From assembly GCA_007258455.2 (NCBI GenBank), contig VDFB02358134.1, forward strand, positions 217,057,152 to 217,121,151: a stretch of DNA of 64,000 nucleotides. The letters are read 5' to 3'. Shown here in pieces: positions 32,980 to 45,140 of this stretch. The stretch's first letter is position 1, and every line of letters begins with the position of its first letter. The stretch comes from Sequoia sempervirens (lineage: Eukaryota > Streptophyta > Pinopsida > Cupressales > Cupressaceae). Below the pieces are notes generated by a model. The model ran no database searches. It saw only the letters and a program-made list of their open reading frames with translations, and was not told where the DNA came from. The translations under genes were made by a program, and so were the position numbers.

Positions 32980-33590
32980 GCAATGATAATACTGCACTTG
33001 ACATTAGAATGCAGCCTGGTGAGGGTGGAGCACAATGTGCAGATGAAGGTCATGGTGTGCATCCTGGTACTTTAGAGCATGTAGAGCATAATCAACATGT
33101 TGAGCATGATCAGGCTAGAGAAGATCAGGAACATGATGTGGCCCCATTAGGTAAAGAGGACCACTCTAAAGCTCTTTTAAACATATTTAATTGTAACTGG
33201 TGTATTAATTAATGTAACCTTTCATGTTTCAACTTTAGAGCATGATCAACGTGTTGAGCATGATCAGGCTAGAGAAGATCAAGAGCATGATGTGGCCCCA
33301 TCAGGTAAAGAGGACCACTCTCATGTTCTCTTAAACATATTTAAATTCAATTGTTGTATTAATTAATGTAACCTTTCGTGTTTCAACTGCAGATAAGGAT
33401 TTAGAGGGTGTTCAGCATGTTGAGCATGAGTCTATAACAAAAGTTCAGGAACATGTTGTGGACCCATCAGGTAAAGAGAACCACTCTAATGTTATTTTAA
33501 TTAATGAAATACTTGTAACAATAATAATAAAACATATTAGTTTAACATTTCTTTCTTATTGCAGCAGACCCCCTTGCAACGACATCCACG
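32980..33590 (+). pseudogene. 3' exons with a triplicated His/Glu-rich cassette
   Basis: Three short exons encode variants of EHDQAREDQEHDVAPSG: one ends at 33150, one spans 33239-33304 and one 33393-33470. Each is followed by a donor GTAAAGAG(G/A)(A/C)CCACTCT and a similar intron of about 88 bases ending in TTCAACT(T/G)(T/C)AG. A last exon after TTATTGCAG (33565) reads through a basic stretch. The copies conserve exon-intron structure, which points to duplication of genomic DNA rather than retroposition. Confidence 0.6.
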
Positions 33591-33774
33591 TCATGAGCAG
33601 ATGACTAGGCGTACATTAAGATAACGAGCAGAGGGTAGAACAACTAAAGGGGGGACAGATATTGATTTAGAAAATGATACTCCACTTCAACTTTATGTAG
33701 CTTTACAAAAGAAACAAAAAATAAAGTTATTGTAATCATATCATGACAACCATACTTTTTGATAATATGTAAAA

Positions 33775-33960
33775 ACTGAAAGAATGAATATTATATGTTA
33801 ATGAATGAATGTGAATATGTTAATTAATGAATGTTATATGTTAATGAATGAATGTTATATGTTATTAATGGATGAATGAATGTTATATGTTATTAATGGA
33901 TGAATGAATGAATGTTATATGTTATTAATGGATGAATAAATGATTAATGTTATATGATTG
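33775..33960 (+). repeat. ATGAATGTTATATGTTAATGA tandem repeat
   Basis: Six or more variants of AATGAATGTTATATGTTA, unit length 22-34 bases, between the last exon and the CACTA-like terminal region. Confidence 0.85.
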
Positions 33961-34369
33961 GGTATGGGGAATTGAGAGTGATGTGAGGGGGGGGAGGGGC
34001 CAAATCAGCTTCCACCATCACGTGGTTGGCCCTGTTAAGTAGAGAATATTAAGCTATTCTCAAAACAAAGAGAAGCTCAATAAGGTAATGCACTTTTCAA
34101 TATAAGAAATACATTGTTTGAAGCATCAAACCAATATGCAAAGATGAAAGAAAGTGCTAACTTTTCACTATGGTGGCAGAAAAATGATTCTTTATACCCT
34201 GAATCAGTCATCAGTCTCCACAATGGTACATTTCAACAAATATTTTTTTAAAAAAAATTGCATTGTTTCATCGCAATTTCAACGAAAACCACCGACGAAT
34301 CACCAAAAAGGTCCGATGAAGTTGCTATAGCTGTGACGAAGGCTTCATCGTAACTCCTTGCCGATTTCG

Positions 34370-34616
34370 TCACAATTTCGATGAACTTTTGGTGTTGTTT
34401 CGATGCTCCTCCTTTCCCATTTTGTCGAAATAGCGAGGAACTTCTGGTGTTGTTTTGATGCTACTCCTTGCCCATTTCATTGAAATGGAAATGAACTTCT
34501 GGTGTTGTTTCAACGCTACTCCTTGCCCATTTTTTCAAAATGGCGATCAACTTCTGGTGTTCTTTCGACGCTACTCCTTGCCCATTTCGTCAAAATGGCG
34601 ATGAACTTCTAGTGTA
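34370..34616 (+). repeat. 55-bp subterminal tandem repeat
   Basis: Landmark GGTGTTGTTT and variants at 34391, 34446, 34501, 34556 and 34611, an exact 55-base spacing. The unit includes CTACTCCTTGCCCATTTCGT and AAAATGGCGATGAACTTCT. The array contains TTTCG(A/T)CG words found elsewhere in the flanks, as in subterminal regions of CACTA elements. Confidence 0.85.
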
Positions 34617-34830
34617 ATTCATTGGTGGATACACAAAGTTTTCATCGATATTCTAATGAACATTCGGGCCATTTTATGATGTCGATGACTGACGAATCTG
34701 CACCATTATTTCAATGTTTAATTCGTTGTCGGCCTTGCGACGAAACAACAGTGAAAAAAATATTTTTGTCATTTCCTCGCTTTTCCAACAAAGATTTATC
34801 AAATGACCGACAAACGTTCGTCGAAAAATG

Positions 34831-34850
34831 GTGTCAAATTTAGTAGTGTG
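34831..34850 (-). mobile_element. CACTA-type transposon terminus (3' TIR)
   Basis: The + strand ends GGTGTCAAATTTAGTAGTG, i.e. CACTACTAAATTTGACACC on the other strand. The CACTA start and the neighbouring CGACGAA/TTCGTCG words (34295, 34694, 34738, 34819) are what plant En/Spm elements show at their ends. I searched leftward by eye for the matching 5' terminus and did not find it, so the element is either truncated, very diverged at the 5' end or smaller than the gene model. Confidence 0.5.
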
Positions 34851-35524
34851 AACTTGCAAGAGCATAACGTGGGAGTATTCTCAAGGAAGCTTAATCCTAT
34901 CTTGCTAGGAATTTAAGAAATGAAGATAAACACCTCCTATTTGTGCATCATATCTCTCCTATCTTGGGTGGCTAGAATAATAGAGGTGTCTTGAGCATAT
35001 CTTGTCCTGGAGAAATTATAACATGAGGTTGTGGCATCCATTCTTGAAAGTTCCAGTTTGTTGCATTCATTCCCAGAAGTTGCTGCAACTTATTGTAATG
35101 CCCAAACTTTGTTGTTATTGAGAACTAGACAAGCATCAATTGCATTTGTAAGATCTGGTATGTGATTTTAAGTTATCAAGTAATTTATACTCTGATTTGT
35201 AACTGATAAAAGGTATTTTCAAATTAGTAACATCATATGAGAATATGTTGATCCTTAATTGAGCATTCTTTCTTGGAAAATTGGTTTATATACTTGCATT
35301 GTTATTATTTTTCTTGCCTGGAAATCCAATTGGAAAGATCAAATAAATTACATATTTATTTCTAAAATCAGTCATATATATCATTTGCATAGCAAATTAG
35401 TGGTTTGGCAGTGTTAGAACTAGCATGGATTCTTTCCATAGGTATGCACATTACTTGGTCATTTCTCTACGAAGTCTAGTCCAAAACGTTCTAGTGACCC
35501 TTACTAACACAGACAACATATTAT
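34851..35524. other. Spacer
   Basis: GTTGTGGCATCCATTCTTGAAAG-type sequence with no frame or repeat of note. Confidence 0.5.
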
Positions 35525-36012
35525 CAATGTTACCGAGGGAAGTGCCCCCGGGTCTAAATCCCCCCCTCCCCATCCCAAGGACAAGGGACGGCTAGGGGAT
35601 GATAGTAGTGTACTATATTTTTTATTTTTTTTTTCATATCATAATTGAAAAAAAAAACTATATGGCAACAATGTAGGCTTTGGGCATTTTTTTATACGTT
35701 TATAACTTGTATATTATTGTTCAATATCACATGCATATTCACAATGAAGTCTGAATTTTGAATGCATATTGAGTATTGACAATGAATTCTTAGTACAAAT
35801 GTTATATGCTAAGTTTCTATAATGTATATATGCATGCTTTATCCATGTTTTCATATTATGAATATTTAAAGTTTCCCTATATATTTTACAATTTTTGATA
35901 TTTTATATAGTCGTCCCCCTATTGTCCCCAAATTTTTACTAAAAACTCATAAACTTGGGGACTTTTCCCACCATCCCCTGTTGTCCCTATCCCAAAAACT
36001 TGGGGTAACACT
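35525..36012. mobile_element. Candidate nonautonomous TIR element (MULE/MITE-like)
   Basis: ACATATTAT at 35516-35524 and 36013-36021 flank a 488-bp segment. Its ends are CAATGTTACC and, on the opposite strand, AGTGTTACCCC, so TGTTACC is inverted at both ends (35528 and 36010). Nine-base target duplications are typical of Mutator-like elements. The interior is C-rich at the left and carries TCCCCAA...TTGGGGA hairpins at 35920-35970 and no ORF. Confidence 0.5.
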
Positions 36013-36021
36013 ACATATTAT

Positions 36022-37239
36022 ATAAGACAAATATATTAACACCAATAAACACAGTCTAGTTGATATGAAACAAAATGCAAGAAATGAAAACAATGGGCAT
36101 AATTTCAACTAGATGCAATAGGGCCTATTTCCTCTCAAGGGGAAAGGAATAATCAAAAACAAGTTGGGGTATCTAATTAAATAAGATATTTTAATTTTGT
36201 TTTCATCCAACTGTAATGACTTTTCAATTTTATGCTACTCATTTCAACTTCCAATGAGGACATGAATGAGGACCTTTCAGTTTCTTTGAAAATATATTAA
36301 TGGGCTCAAATTAAAGCCAATAAACAGAGTTGCAAGAACACATCTCTTCGAATGAGTTTTTCAAGTTGTGGCATACACCTCGTCTGATGAGTTTTCCAAA
36401 TTGTGTTAACTCTCCTAAACAAAATCCCATACGCATTCATCTCTCCCACGAGTTTCCCAACTTGTATGGACTTGAGGCATACATGTCTCCCATGATTTTT
36501 CCCTAATTATATGAACCCATAAGAATACAACTCTCCCACTAGTTTTCCCAAATTGTATAGAATTTTTTTATATATATTGAATGAAAGAAGGCTTCACATA
36601 TTGTTTATTGTGTTTTTCACAATACAACCAACACCTCGCTATGCAAAATAATTCAGATCAATATCCCTCAAAGATGCTTAATTGCTAACATGTCTAATAT
36701 GGGCCTTTCTTAAATTTCTATAGCAAGCCCATGTGTCATCAACTTTATCTCAAATGCAAGACAAGCAATGATTTCGAAGATTACTAATCAAATCAATAAG
36801 ACTTTTCTTCCCCTTCTTTGATTCAATCTCTACTTGAGCTTCTTTTTCATGTATACAATTCTCAACATGAATGTATCCTCTACTAGGATATATCTCCTAA
36901 AGTGACTAGAAGAGTTGTAGATTTTGATGCAATGCTTTGAGGAGGAATCAACGATTTTACCCTATTATATTCCTATAGCAACTTAATGTAATCACTATAA
37001 TTTATCAAAGTTTTCCTATAATTTATTTGTTACTACCTCGCTAGACAATGTTGTGCTCACTGCCAAGGATGTTGCTTGTGGGGCAATTGTGTCACTCAAT
37101 CTTCTTGCAATAAAATTTCCCATCATCTCATTTATTTCTTGGCTACTTGAGGTTTATTGTTCTCAAGAGCTATTGCCCATATAGCTAAGGTTGCAAATTT
37201 AGTACTAATTCCTAACCCAAAGTATAACTCCTTAGCTTG
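36022..37239. other. Spacer
   Basis: Imperfect repeats of CTCTCCCA(C/T)GAGTTTTCCCAA(C/A)TTGT occur four or five times between 36350 and 36550, about 60-80 bases apart; this is a weak degenerate array. No gene. Confidence 0.4.
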
Positions 37240-38770
37240 ATCCTCGAATGTCAAAACATCTTCATCATTATCCTACCTTCTTATAGATCCAAGTCTATGG
37301 CAGATACTATGTCCCGTCCTAGTAGGAGTGAACACTCACTTTCTTTGATTAATCCCCTCCCCTCCTCTCGAGTGATTTGTGTTGACATCAAAATCTATTT
37401 CCATCAAGACATTCTAAGTTACCTCCTTGATTTCATCATCTCCAATCTACCTCCTTTCTTTATTCATTCTTTGCAAAAGGCCTATGATTTCTTCTTTGGA
37501 AAGAGAGTTTTGAATTCACTAGATTTGACGAACTCATCATTTGATAAGAATTATTTACTTGCTAAAGCTCTTACATCATGCACAACTTTACCCCCTTCCT
37601 CCAAATCTAGCAATGTCCTTTTTGGAATTGAATAATCAATTCAATCATTTGAGTAGAAGCAATAACTTGTTGATCTCCTAAATATCGACTTGATTTTCCC
37701 CTACATCCTTTGCAATAGAATAATCAACCAAAGGTAACTCTTTCTTGTTGCATTAATTCTATTTGCGGAATTTCATCTCTCTTTTTTGCAACATCCACCA
37801 CTAGTGGTTGGAAAATTGGCAATTCCACTTCCTACCCTTCTTATTGTTGTTCCTCCACAATAAGCTTCTAAATAGCATGCCCTACAATGAGTCTTAGAGA
37901 CAAAATCCCAAACTATCCACATTCTGAATGGAGGAACCAATCAGCCCAATTATGATCATGTCCTTCCTCAAGCTATTTATCCTTAGGTCTCAAGAAATTC
38001 ATAATAGTATCAGATAACCTCATCCTTCGATGACTGAACAACCCTTATATTACATGTACACAATATCTCTTGAACAAGACATAATTTGATGATTGGCAAT
38101 GTGAATCCCATATATGATTTTGTCCTTGAATGGGTATGGGATTTCCTTTAGGGGTTTGGCATTTTAATTGCAAGGCTTTGTCCCAGATATTTCCTCCATT
38201 ATGCAACAAAATATGGCACAACATCGTATACCACTTGAAATAAGGGATCCTATTGTTTATCTTAAAAGACACTAATTCCTTGTGAATTCCCTCAACAATA
38301 AAGGATGCAAAGTCAAAATCCCTATTGATATGCCAATGTTGATTATCAACTACCAACATCATCAAATAAATTGGTATCTGAGGTTTAAAATCAATTCCTA
38401 GCACCTAGCACAAAGCATCATATCTCATTCTGAAATATTTTTCAAATATATCTTCATTGAAAGGTTATGATTTTCTCTCTGGAAATGGTGTTCTACCAAA
38501 ACCTTTCTTCTTATGATGTGACAACCATCTAACCTTATGACTAGATCTGTCTCATTTGTATTCCTTGTAAAATTCACCAAAACTAATCTTAATGTTTTCC
38601 ATGGGATTGAGGTTAAGAATTTCTCTAATCAACTCCTTGTTCATTGTCAATAGTGGTGTGCCCTCATAATTATACAATGTTCTAGTATTGCCATTGTATT
38701 TGTTACATATAGCATGAATCAATTCAACACTCACAAATATGTTAGGGTCTAGTAATTTTGTCAAATCATA
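37240..38770 (-). pseudogene. Unrecognised repeated-family protein, copy 2 (decayed)
   Basis: Reading leftward: 38764-38552 (LLDPNIFVSVELIHAICNKY), 38404-38045 (QIPIYLMMLVVDNQHWHINR, then FDFASFIVEGIHKEL), and further coding-like pieces with stops around 37980-37900 (HNWADWFLHSECG). The first two align with the copy at 10163-11730. Stops separate the parts, so it is not functional. The family is unknown to me. The (+) frame at 37237-37635 is a shadow on the other strand. Confidence 0.55.
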
Positions 38771-40401
38771 ACTCTAGATGTTTGAAATAGGGCTATGCAT
38801 TGTGCTATGAGAATAACAGAATTGAAACAATTCCTACCCCTGGACTGGGAATAATAGCATCCCTGATTGACTCAACTCAATCATAAATCCTTTGAGAGAG
38901 AATTCATGTGCCTTGCGCATGCTTTGACCTTTTTCCAAAAATGGGAAGTTGACTCAAGAGACTCTACTCTAAACCTCTCTTTTCCCTACCATCTTGAGAC
39001 ATGCTTTGACTCATTTTACAATATTGTTGTCTTACTTGCAATGGTAATCTCTTAGGCTATGGAGAAACATTTGATGACAACCCAAGAAAGTAGTAAATAC
39101 CCTTAAAATTAAAAACCCTAGTGATGGAAAACTCTTATCAGCACAAAGAGAGATTTTAAAACATACTCGTTTTATCAACATTATAATGTCTTCAAATTGA
39201 AACCAACAGCAGAGAGCCAATTGAAAATTTTACGCCTTTCACAATTCGCTCAATTATCCTCTTCACAAACTAAAAGTAAAGTCTCAAAGCCTCCAATATA
39301 ACCTTAAAAATCAATGTTATTAGCCATCTTTCACATTGAATTCTCATACGAGCCAAAGTATGCATGGTGCACCACAAGTCATTTATTTCTTTGAATGTTT
39401 GACTATTAATCATTCATGAAGAGTCAAATCAACAAGTGCAAGTCACAACCTTCAACACAAGGAATTTAAAATGCATTTTTGTCAAGTCGCATTGCAATTG
39501 AGGCATGCACTATAATCCTAGAATGACGCCTAACTCAATCACTTGCAATTAACACCAACTATCCTAGCTGGAACCTTTTATCCAATGAGGTAAACCCATG
39601 TCACCAAAATCAGTTATCATTGGAGACACGTGTCAGCATTTCACATCATTGCAACCCTAAAGGAAATTGCAAGAAATGAAACCATGCTAGGAAAATTTCA
39701 TGTGTTGCAATCAAGAGTAGCCCCGTGGTTCAACTCTACCTTAGAATAAAGAATAATATTGCCTCCAAGCTCAATGTAATAGTGAAAAGTAATCTCGTAA
39801 GGAAACAAACAAACTGAATAAGACTTACATAATTCATGCTCGTAAGGCAACAAACAAACTAAATATTCAGCACCAAAGAAAGCATGTCAACCAACCAAAG
39901 GTTATATTCACTTGGTGGGTCTACTCGACCTTTAACATGGGTCCTAAGGACATGTGTTAATAAAGCACAAGAGTGCAACCTTGAGCATATAGGCCTTGAG
40001 CAAAGCTACACTATGAGAACCTGCCTACGATGTAATTAAAACTCAACATGTAACCAAGCGAGAACCACAAAATCCTTAAAGTGCACATGTTCTAAGACTA
40101 ACAACTTAATAAAAAAGGTGAACCATACAACCGATAATCTAGATGGAGGGGTTGGTCAAACAAAAAAGTTGCAAACATCCATGACATGCCTTAAGAAATC
40201 TATCTCAAATTTAACAAATCACCAACGAATCAAAAGATAAGATCGCAAAATTTTAAAAACAAAAGCCATGTTATTTTAACATTTTGGATAAACCCTACAC
40301 AACATGAGCACCAAATCCCTAAATTTTGACAAGACCTAAAATGACCCACAAGTCATCTAGAGGCAGCACACACCTTTAATAAGAGTCTACAACCAACTGA
40401 C
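38771..40401. other. Region without a supported gene
   Basis: Short frames only (38867 +, 39032 -). CTCGTAAGG(A/C)AACAAACAAACT occurs twice, at 39795 and 39840, a 45-bp spaced direct repeat. Nothing else is supported. Confidence 0.4.
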
Positions 40402-40602
40402 ATGACCCACAACAAGATACATAGGAAGCAATTATACTTCAATTGTAAAGGGCCCAAGGAATTGACACATAAGTTCTTGGGAAAGGGGCATGTGCATTTG
40501 ATTGAAGCATACTACGATGACAAGGGCAAGCGTGAGCTATAATGGTATAGAGTAGTTGTAAATGTTGTCATTGATGTCAAATGTGCACAAAAAGGAAATC
40601 AT
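40402..40602 (+). pseudogene. Short coding-like relic of unknown family
   Basis: An uninterrupted frame from ATG at 40402 except for one TAA at about 40540, reading KIHRKQLYFNCKGPKELTHK, FLGKGHVHLIEAYYDDKG, then RVVVNVVIDVKCAQKGNH. Amino-acid composition looks protein-like rather than random. I do not recognise the domain. It lies upstream of element B and may be a mobile-element fragment. Confidence 0.3.
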
Positions 40603-42679
40603 TGTCAAAGTATACTACGTAGTATCCAAGGAACAAGATATGAACAATATTGATATTGCATCTTCCAAAGACAACAAAATAAGAAAGCCCATGGAGATAA
40701 GTCTAAAGACAAAGACAAATTAGAGGATAGAAAATTGGGGGAAGTCTAAAATAGATAAAGCAACACAAGACAAAGACAGCCGTCCAGATTTCCTGATTGA
40801 GTTAAGTGGCTAGAGAAATGGTTAAGCATCTTTTGAGACCTGGAGACTTATCACACAGAAAAGGCATTTTTGTTGTGTTGCAATAGATTGGAGTCGGGTA
40901 GTTGTGTATATTTGAAGGTGACTCAATTAAAGGTCGAATGAGCTTTACTTTCATCACAGTTTAAGTCTCAATGAATCAGTGGAACTGGCTCGTATTAAAT
41001 GCTGGATGAATTTATTGATAGAAACGTGAGTCGAGACTTTGTATGGAATTGCAACTATCTACAATTGATAATATATGCTACAATTGATAACGTTGAGAAG
41101 TGATGCAATCCCATTTATAAGTATATATGATTCACTTGTTTAAATCTCAAAGGGCTGCAATTGTATTTTGTTAAGGAAATGAATGATCTTGTGAGGCAGC
41201 GATTACTAATGACATGTGCATAAGACTAAAAGCAACGATCTGTTTGGAAACTGTGGTGTGACTCTTTGAAGAATCATTCTTGTTGTGAAAGACATATCCA
41301 TTCTTCAATGACGCCTCCCTTGAGTTGATATAAAGAGTGGAAGATATGTAAGAATTTAATGAATTATTTTCTGAATATGAAGTGAGTCCTTCCAAAGACA
41401 CTAATAAGGGATTTGTCCCTCCATTCTACTTAGCATCATAAAATATCTTCAACTGCAACAAGATTTTTTCTTCTAGTGGACCTATTTTTTTTGTCTTCTT
41501 CTGCCTAGTCAGCACTTATCAGGTTTTGAAAGGTAAAGAGGGGGAAGAAAGAGAGTATCAAGTGCACGTAGACCACCTTCTTCTTCGAGCACTTTTTGAA
41601 GGCAACAAGGATCATCTAAAAACTACCCATGCAACAACATTTATCTTTAGTGGAGAATATTTTCTCCTTCATGAGGCAGTTTGTACTTGCATTTTGTTAT
41701 GGGATAAAGTTGGCAAATGTAAATTTGACACTTGTCAAAACTTGTTTTCTCCCTTATTTCTATAAAAGTGGATTCAGGGCCTTTTTCTATGAATCTTAGA
41801 GAATTTTGTACACAAAGAAATTTTGTAATAGAATTAGTACTTTTTTTTCTAGATTTTCTGAGAATTTATGTGATATATCTGCAAATGTTGTATGATAGTG
41901 CTAGTATCAATATTTGAATAAAATACCAAGTTCAAAGCTAAATTGTCTCCTACTTTGTAATCTTCATCTCATTTATGAATAAAATCTAATAAAGGATCAT
42001 TTTTTTCATCTTCATAATCTTTCTTGTGTATCAATGTCTCTATTATAGATTTTACTCAAGTAGTGAATTACTATGCTTTAAAAGAGATGTTGAATGCTTT
42101 GAATGTTTGCAGGGAGTTATAAGTAGAATTGGTTTTAAACTTTGTAGGGTAGCAAAGTAATGCATTTTTGCAAGCTTGATTGAAGCTAGGTCAAGCATTG
42201 TTGTGCAAGTTTCTAGTTATATTCTTCTTGACTCTGTTGCCTAGGTTTTAAGGCACTAGTCTTTAGATCTTGTCTGCATGTAGCTCCATGGTCACTCAAA
42301 TCTAAAATGAATTTCTCTTTCTGAAATAATTTATTGCATAAATTTATTTATCATGTTCTCAAAGCAATGAATGCATAAAATCTTAAGGATCTATCTCATC
42401 TTTGTGTTTTGTCTATAATTCTTGAATAAATTAGTGAGATATATCTACTTAAGACAATATTCTTTATAATTGTGGATGTTCTATATCCACTTGATCACCA
42501 TAAGAAATATCTATATGAATATTATATAGGATTACCCTCCTATGTTCTATAGAGCCTGAAGTGTAGAGGAGATAATTTCAAAATCCATCTCCTATTTGTT
42601 GGCGAACCCCTTAAGACAGTCAACCATAAAAATTAGTTATTCTTTAGATTTTCATAAGATACAAATTAAATCACCAACA
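40603..42679 (+). repeat. Region containing the 5' LTR of element B (start undefined)
   Basis: The LTR must end near 42679 (CACCAACA) because a primer-site-like sequence starts at 42683. A TATA box lies at 41761. The left end cannot be fixed, because no second copy of this LTR is in the window. Frames inside are short and unrecognised. Confidence 0.4.
41761..41768 (+). promoter_or_regulatory. TATA box, putative LTR B promoter
   Basis: TATAAAAG followed by TGGATTCAGGG. Its distance of about 0.9 kb from the primer site suggests a long R-U5, or else that this box is unrelated. Confidence 0.35.
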
Positions 42680-42682
42680 GAT

Positions 42683-42700
42683 TGGCAACTCTAGTGGGGA
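42683..42700 (+). promoter_or_regulatory. Primer-binding-site-like sequence of element B
   Basis: TGGCAACTCTAGTGGGGA resembles the TGGCGACTC(T/C)GCTGGGGA primer sites used by several plant gypsy elements, differing at about three positions. It starts with the TGG expected opposite the tRNA CCA end and lies just before the gag region. Confidence 0.6.
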
Positions 42701-45140
42701 CTAACTTGTTGTTTCAAAGATCCCCCAAGAATTTTTGGTTATATTTTCATATTTGTGTGAAGTGCCTTTTCTGTTATGTTAAGTCTTCTTGTTGCTTCTG
42801 CTCTTGTAATTTTCTCTAAGAGATTTGGAAACTTAATTTTGTTAATTGGGTGGTAACTCTAAAAGTCTCCTTGTTGGTGCAAGTGATAAAGAATATTAAG
42901 AAAATTATGGAAGGAGGAAGGTCTCTACATAAAAATCATCTTGAGAATAAGTTGGAGAAAAAAATTCCTTTGTCAAGACAACCCTAGAAGAAAAAAGATA
43001 CAAGTTTGCTCCTCCTCTTGGTACTAGGCATTCTCATGAAGATCTTAGTGATAATCTTGCAAATATGTTTGAATTTTGGATGCCTATCAAATGAAGAACA
43101 TGTGGTGCTTAGAACCGTGTTAAATGATAACTCAATTAAATATTGATAGACTAGCCAAACAATAAAAGCAAAGATAAAAGACCTTGCAAAGAGAATTTGA
43201 TGCTAGGTAGGCTGCCCCGAGTTTGAATCCTAAGGAAAATAACCCTAATTCCTAGGAATATGTTTTATTTGGTAGCCCTATTTATATAGAGCTCAAAAAT
43301 TTCTCTTATATAAGCCCAAATTTGTCTCAAGTTGCTACAAATATTGTTGAAGATATCCCTGAAACTGCAAGATCTTAAGATACACTTTTGTCTGAGATTG
43401 AATTATTGCAAGAAGTCATTGAATTACAAGAATAAATGAATAGATTAAAATAATATAAAATCAAAAAATAAAAGGAAGAAGAATGAAAAATTAGGCATTC
43501 CATGAATATGAGACCAATTGAAAATGAAGATTGAGCAAATGAAACTATCTTTCCAAGTAGATACTTCTTCAAGACCTGCAAAACCAAATCCCACAATTGG
43601 TAGCAACACTTTGAATATCCCTTTAGGAAATACCCATACTAACACATGGAATAGTTCCACTGTTGCTAGTATAGTGGCAATACCTTCTAATATAAATTTT
43701 GCATCCCAAGGTTTGGATAAAGGAAAGAAGCACCTAAACGTTAACATCACAAAGGGCATAAGTTTTCATGAGAATACATCATCTCAAAAGGATTATGTAT
43801 TTGGAGTATCTGATCAAAAGGACCTACAATTACAAAACAAAGTGGAACATTTGAAAACAAAGTTAGAAAGAAAGGAAAAAATAGTAGTTAAGGAAGAACT
43901 GCAAAGAAGGATTGATTTCTTGAAATCATCCTATGGATCTAGAAGTTCAACTTCTAATCTAAATTCTCAAAACCCACATGTGACTTCTGTCTAAAATAGT
44001 TCAACAATTGGCATTCAAACCTCAACTCATATAGGTCAAAGTGTGTTGTAGTCCAACCCACAAGTAGATCAAAATGTTGTTGGTCAACAACATAATGCAC
44101 AAGGAAATCCACAAGTAGATCTTGTTGCATGACATGTTCTTGCAAGGACTTTGCATCTAGAAAGGTACAAACAATTGGATTTCATTAGTATCCCTCGATA
44201 CCCTAGCCAAATCCTAAATGATATAAGAAATGTGTTGTTCAATTGTTTTGGAAATAATGCTATCTCAAGGGAATATCACTTGAAATATTTTTTGAATATG
44301 ATTGATGACTTTGAGGCTGAAGATGAAGATGTGGTTATGACACTATTTATGTAATATTTGACAAGATATGCTATGGATTGGTATAGGAGTCTTACTAAAG
44401 CTATTATTGGATCTTGGGACGAATTTAAGAGGGTGTTCAAAGAATTTTTTGTGAAAAACCGACCCAAGATTTATAATTAATGAGTTCACCAGTATTACTA
44501 AAGAATAGAATGAGTTGGTCTCAATTTTTAGTACAAGGTTTATTAAAATCATGAACAAAATTCCACATGACATGAGGCCATTCGAACCAATTTGTCTTGT
44601 CCTATATTACAATTCTTATGATCCCAAGATAGGATATCAACTAAGGATAAAGATCCTCACACCTTGAGAGATTCTTTTCAGATTGCACTACACATTGAGA
44701 ATAACAAAAAAGCATCTAGGAAGGTCGGTAAAAGAGATGATGCCAAGATTTTAAAAAATCCTAAGGGACATTTAGCTAATATAGTATCTTTTGAGGATAA
44801 ATTAGACAAGGCTATGAGTGCATTGAAAGATATGAGCTATAAAGTAGCAAAGAATGAGAAAGGTTTGTTCAATGATAAACAAAAATTTCCAAGGCAAGAA
44901 AGGATGCATAAATTGTTTGATCACCTTTACAACATGAACTAGAATAATTTGGTAAACCAATGCAAAATAATTCAAGGACATTGCAAAATAAAGAGACTCT
45001 TGATCCTCTTAGGAAGAATTATGATAACTTTATTGATGACAATCCTTGGTGTTCAGTATGCCAATTACCCCACTCACCATATCAGTGCATGGTAGATAGT
45101 CTATAGAGGAACAACAAGAACCTTGTGATAACTGTTATAC
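42701..45140 (+). pseudogene. gag: Element B gag
   Basis: Gypsy-type gag broken by many stops and frameshifts. Recognisable pieces: KFAPPLGTRHSHEDL near 42995-43060; a leader with a coiled-coil-like stretch ending near 43994; the capsid core HLERYKQLDFISIP, LKYFLNMIDDFEAEDE (44151-44354) and YAMDWYRSLTKAIIGSWDEF (after the stop at 44352); continuing in another frame with KIMNKIPHDMRPFEPICLVL; then NPWCSVCQLPHSPYQCMV at about 45040-45092, a CCHC-like zinc knuckle. This style of gag is one I associate with conifer gypsy elements. It packages element RNA in life; this copy is dead. Confidence 0.75.

Noticed and set aside
34370..34616. CRISPR-like array
   Set aside because: The 55-bp units are contiguous tandem repeats without unique spacers, in a plant nuclear context.
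37237..37635. 132-codon (+) frame
   Set aside because: It is opposite a decayed (-) strand member of the repeated unknown family, and shows no domain in the + direction.
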